Assembly: GCA_019247245.1 (NCBI GenBank)
Contig: JAFAPF010000263.1
Span: 1 to 5,598 of the forward strand
DNA: 5,598 nt
From: Rubrobacter sp.
GTDB lineage: Bacteria > Actinomycetota > Rubrobacteria > Rubrobacterales > Rubrobacteraceae
Direction of reading: 5' to 3'
Part shown: positions 5,196 to 5,598 of the stretch, piece by piece
Numbering within the stretch: the first letter of the stretch is position 1
How the letters are laid out: every line of letters begins with the position of its first letter
The notes under the pieces: model-generated
Databases searched by the model: none
What the model saw: the letters and a program-made list of their open reading frames with translations, nothing else
What the model was told of the DNA's origin: nothing
Program-made: the position numbers and the translations under genes

Positions 5196-5598
5196 CTATG
5201 ATTCTCGAGCAGATCCGCCTTGCTCTTTAGCACTCCGCTGCCCTCCTCCTGTGTAGAGGTTGAAAAACACGTTCATCGCCTGCTGGTACTGTTCGAGTCC
5301 CCGTGCCCACAAATCGAGGTACGCTTCTCCGGCTTGCGTGAGGGTGTACACCCGACGAGCCGGTCCGTTCCCAGTTGTCTGCCATTGAGACTCAAGGACA
5401 CCTTTCTGCTCCATCTGCCTTAACGCACGGTACATCGTGCCCGGGTTCAAGGCTTCAAACCCGAACCTCGTCAACTGCTCCATGAGTTTGTACCCATACA
5501 AGTTCGACTCGCGCAGCGTCAGCAGGATGGCTGCCTCCAGCCAGTTTCTCGGGGTGGCTAAGCCTTTCTTATTCTGTGGGGCTGGGGTTTCGGACTTT
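5196..5598 (-). CDS. PadR-family transcriptional regulator, 5' end outside the window
   Basis: The frame stays open to the window edge, so the first residues and the true start are missing. A TTG at 5501 is internal, because the residues before it (PRNWLEAAILLTLRES) belong to the fold. The 133 visible residues show a PadR-type winged helix: the first helix (WLEAAILLTL), then YGYKLMEQL, the recognition helix NPGTMYRALRQMEQKGVL, and the wing ARRVYTLTQAGEAYLD. A C-terminal helix (LWARGLEQYQQAMNVFFNLY) would serve dimerisation. PadR proteins are mostly repressors that respond to small molecules and often control neighbouring efflux or detoxification genes. Its target here is unknown, since the promoter lies off the window. 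The GGGQRSAKEQGG tail is low-complexity. The frame looks intact. Confidence 0.88.
   Translation of the reverse strand, partial: KSETPAPQNKKGLATPRNWLEAAILLTLRESNLYGYKLMEQLTRFGFEALNPGTMYRALRQMEQKGVLESQWQTTGNGPARRVYTLTQAGEAYLDLWARGLEQYQQAMNVFFNLYTGGGQRSAKEQGGSARES

Noticed and set aside
5014..5256. Plus-strand frame of 80 codons
   Set aside because: It crosses the 15-bp stem-loop and runs opposite the PadR-type gene, with no ribosome site.
1..5598. tRNA, rRNA or CRISPR array
   Set aside because: No cloverleaf with a T-arm motif and acceptor pairing, no rRNA-like conserved stretch, and no regularly spaced identical repeats were seen.

Overview
The window reads as a bacterial chromosome segment with low gene density, long gene-poor stretches and insertion-sequence debris. 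Base composition is mixed: the spacers look near 45-50% GC, while the central oxidoreductase gene is visibly richer. The gene set (a DUF6790-like membrane protein, an IS5-family transposase, a flavoprotein oxidoreductase, a PadR-type regulator) and the repeat-rich spacers would suit a soil bacterium such as a Ktedonobacteria-like Chloroflexota. That placement is an impression from gene content, not a demonstrated assignment.

Layout. 1-540 has no convincing gene but holds a palindrome of the TACCRAAA type and a perfect 11-bp GC hairpin. 541-963 encodes a multi-pass membrane protein of the DUF6790 type. Its last membrane segment continues in another frame to 1064, which points to a one-base deletion. 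1065-1807 is gene-poor, with two more TACCRAAA palindromes, further half-sites, three TTTTGGTT direct repeats, an AT-rich dyad and a leader hairpin. 1826-2284 encodes a one-pass, Ala/Gln-rich protein whose stop codon is formed by the tip of an insertion sequence, so it is probably truncated.

The mobile region runs from about 2279 to 4943. A complete 872-bp IS5-family element (4067-4938, transposase on the minus strand) is flanked by TAA on both sides. A third copy of its right terminus lies at 2284-2311 in inverted orientation. The two outer ends form a perfect 33-bp inverted repeat (2279-2311 and 4911-4943) that encloses a GC-richer FAD/NAD(P)H oxidoreductase gene (2734-3933) together with the IS. 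This resembles a transposon with a passenger gene, or the remains of two IS copies around that gene. The transposase carries a 15-bp tandem duplication and a short segment that appears to be read out of frame near its N terminus, so its activity is doubtful.

The right flank (4939-5195) has a perfect 15-bp stem-loop. The window then ends inside a PadR-family regulator gene on the minus strand (5196-5598), whose start lies outside. Nothing shows these genes working as one pathway. The clearest story is genome remodelling by an IS5-family element: one gene cut off, one gene bracketed, and the element itself possibly decaying.
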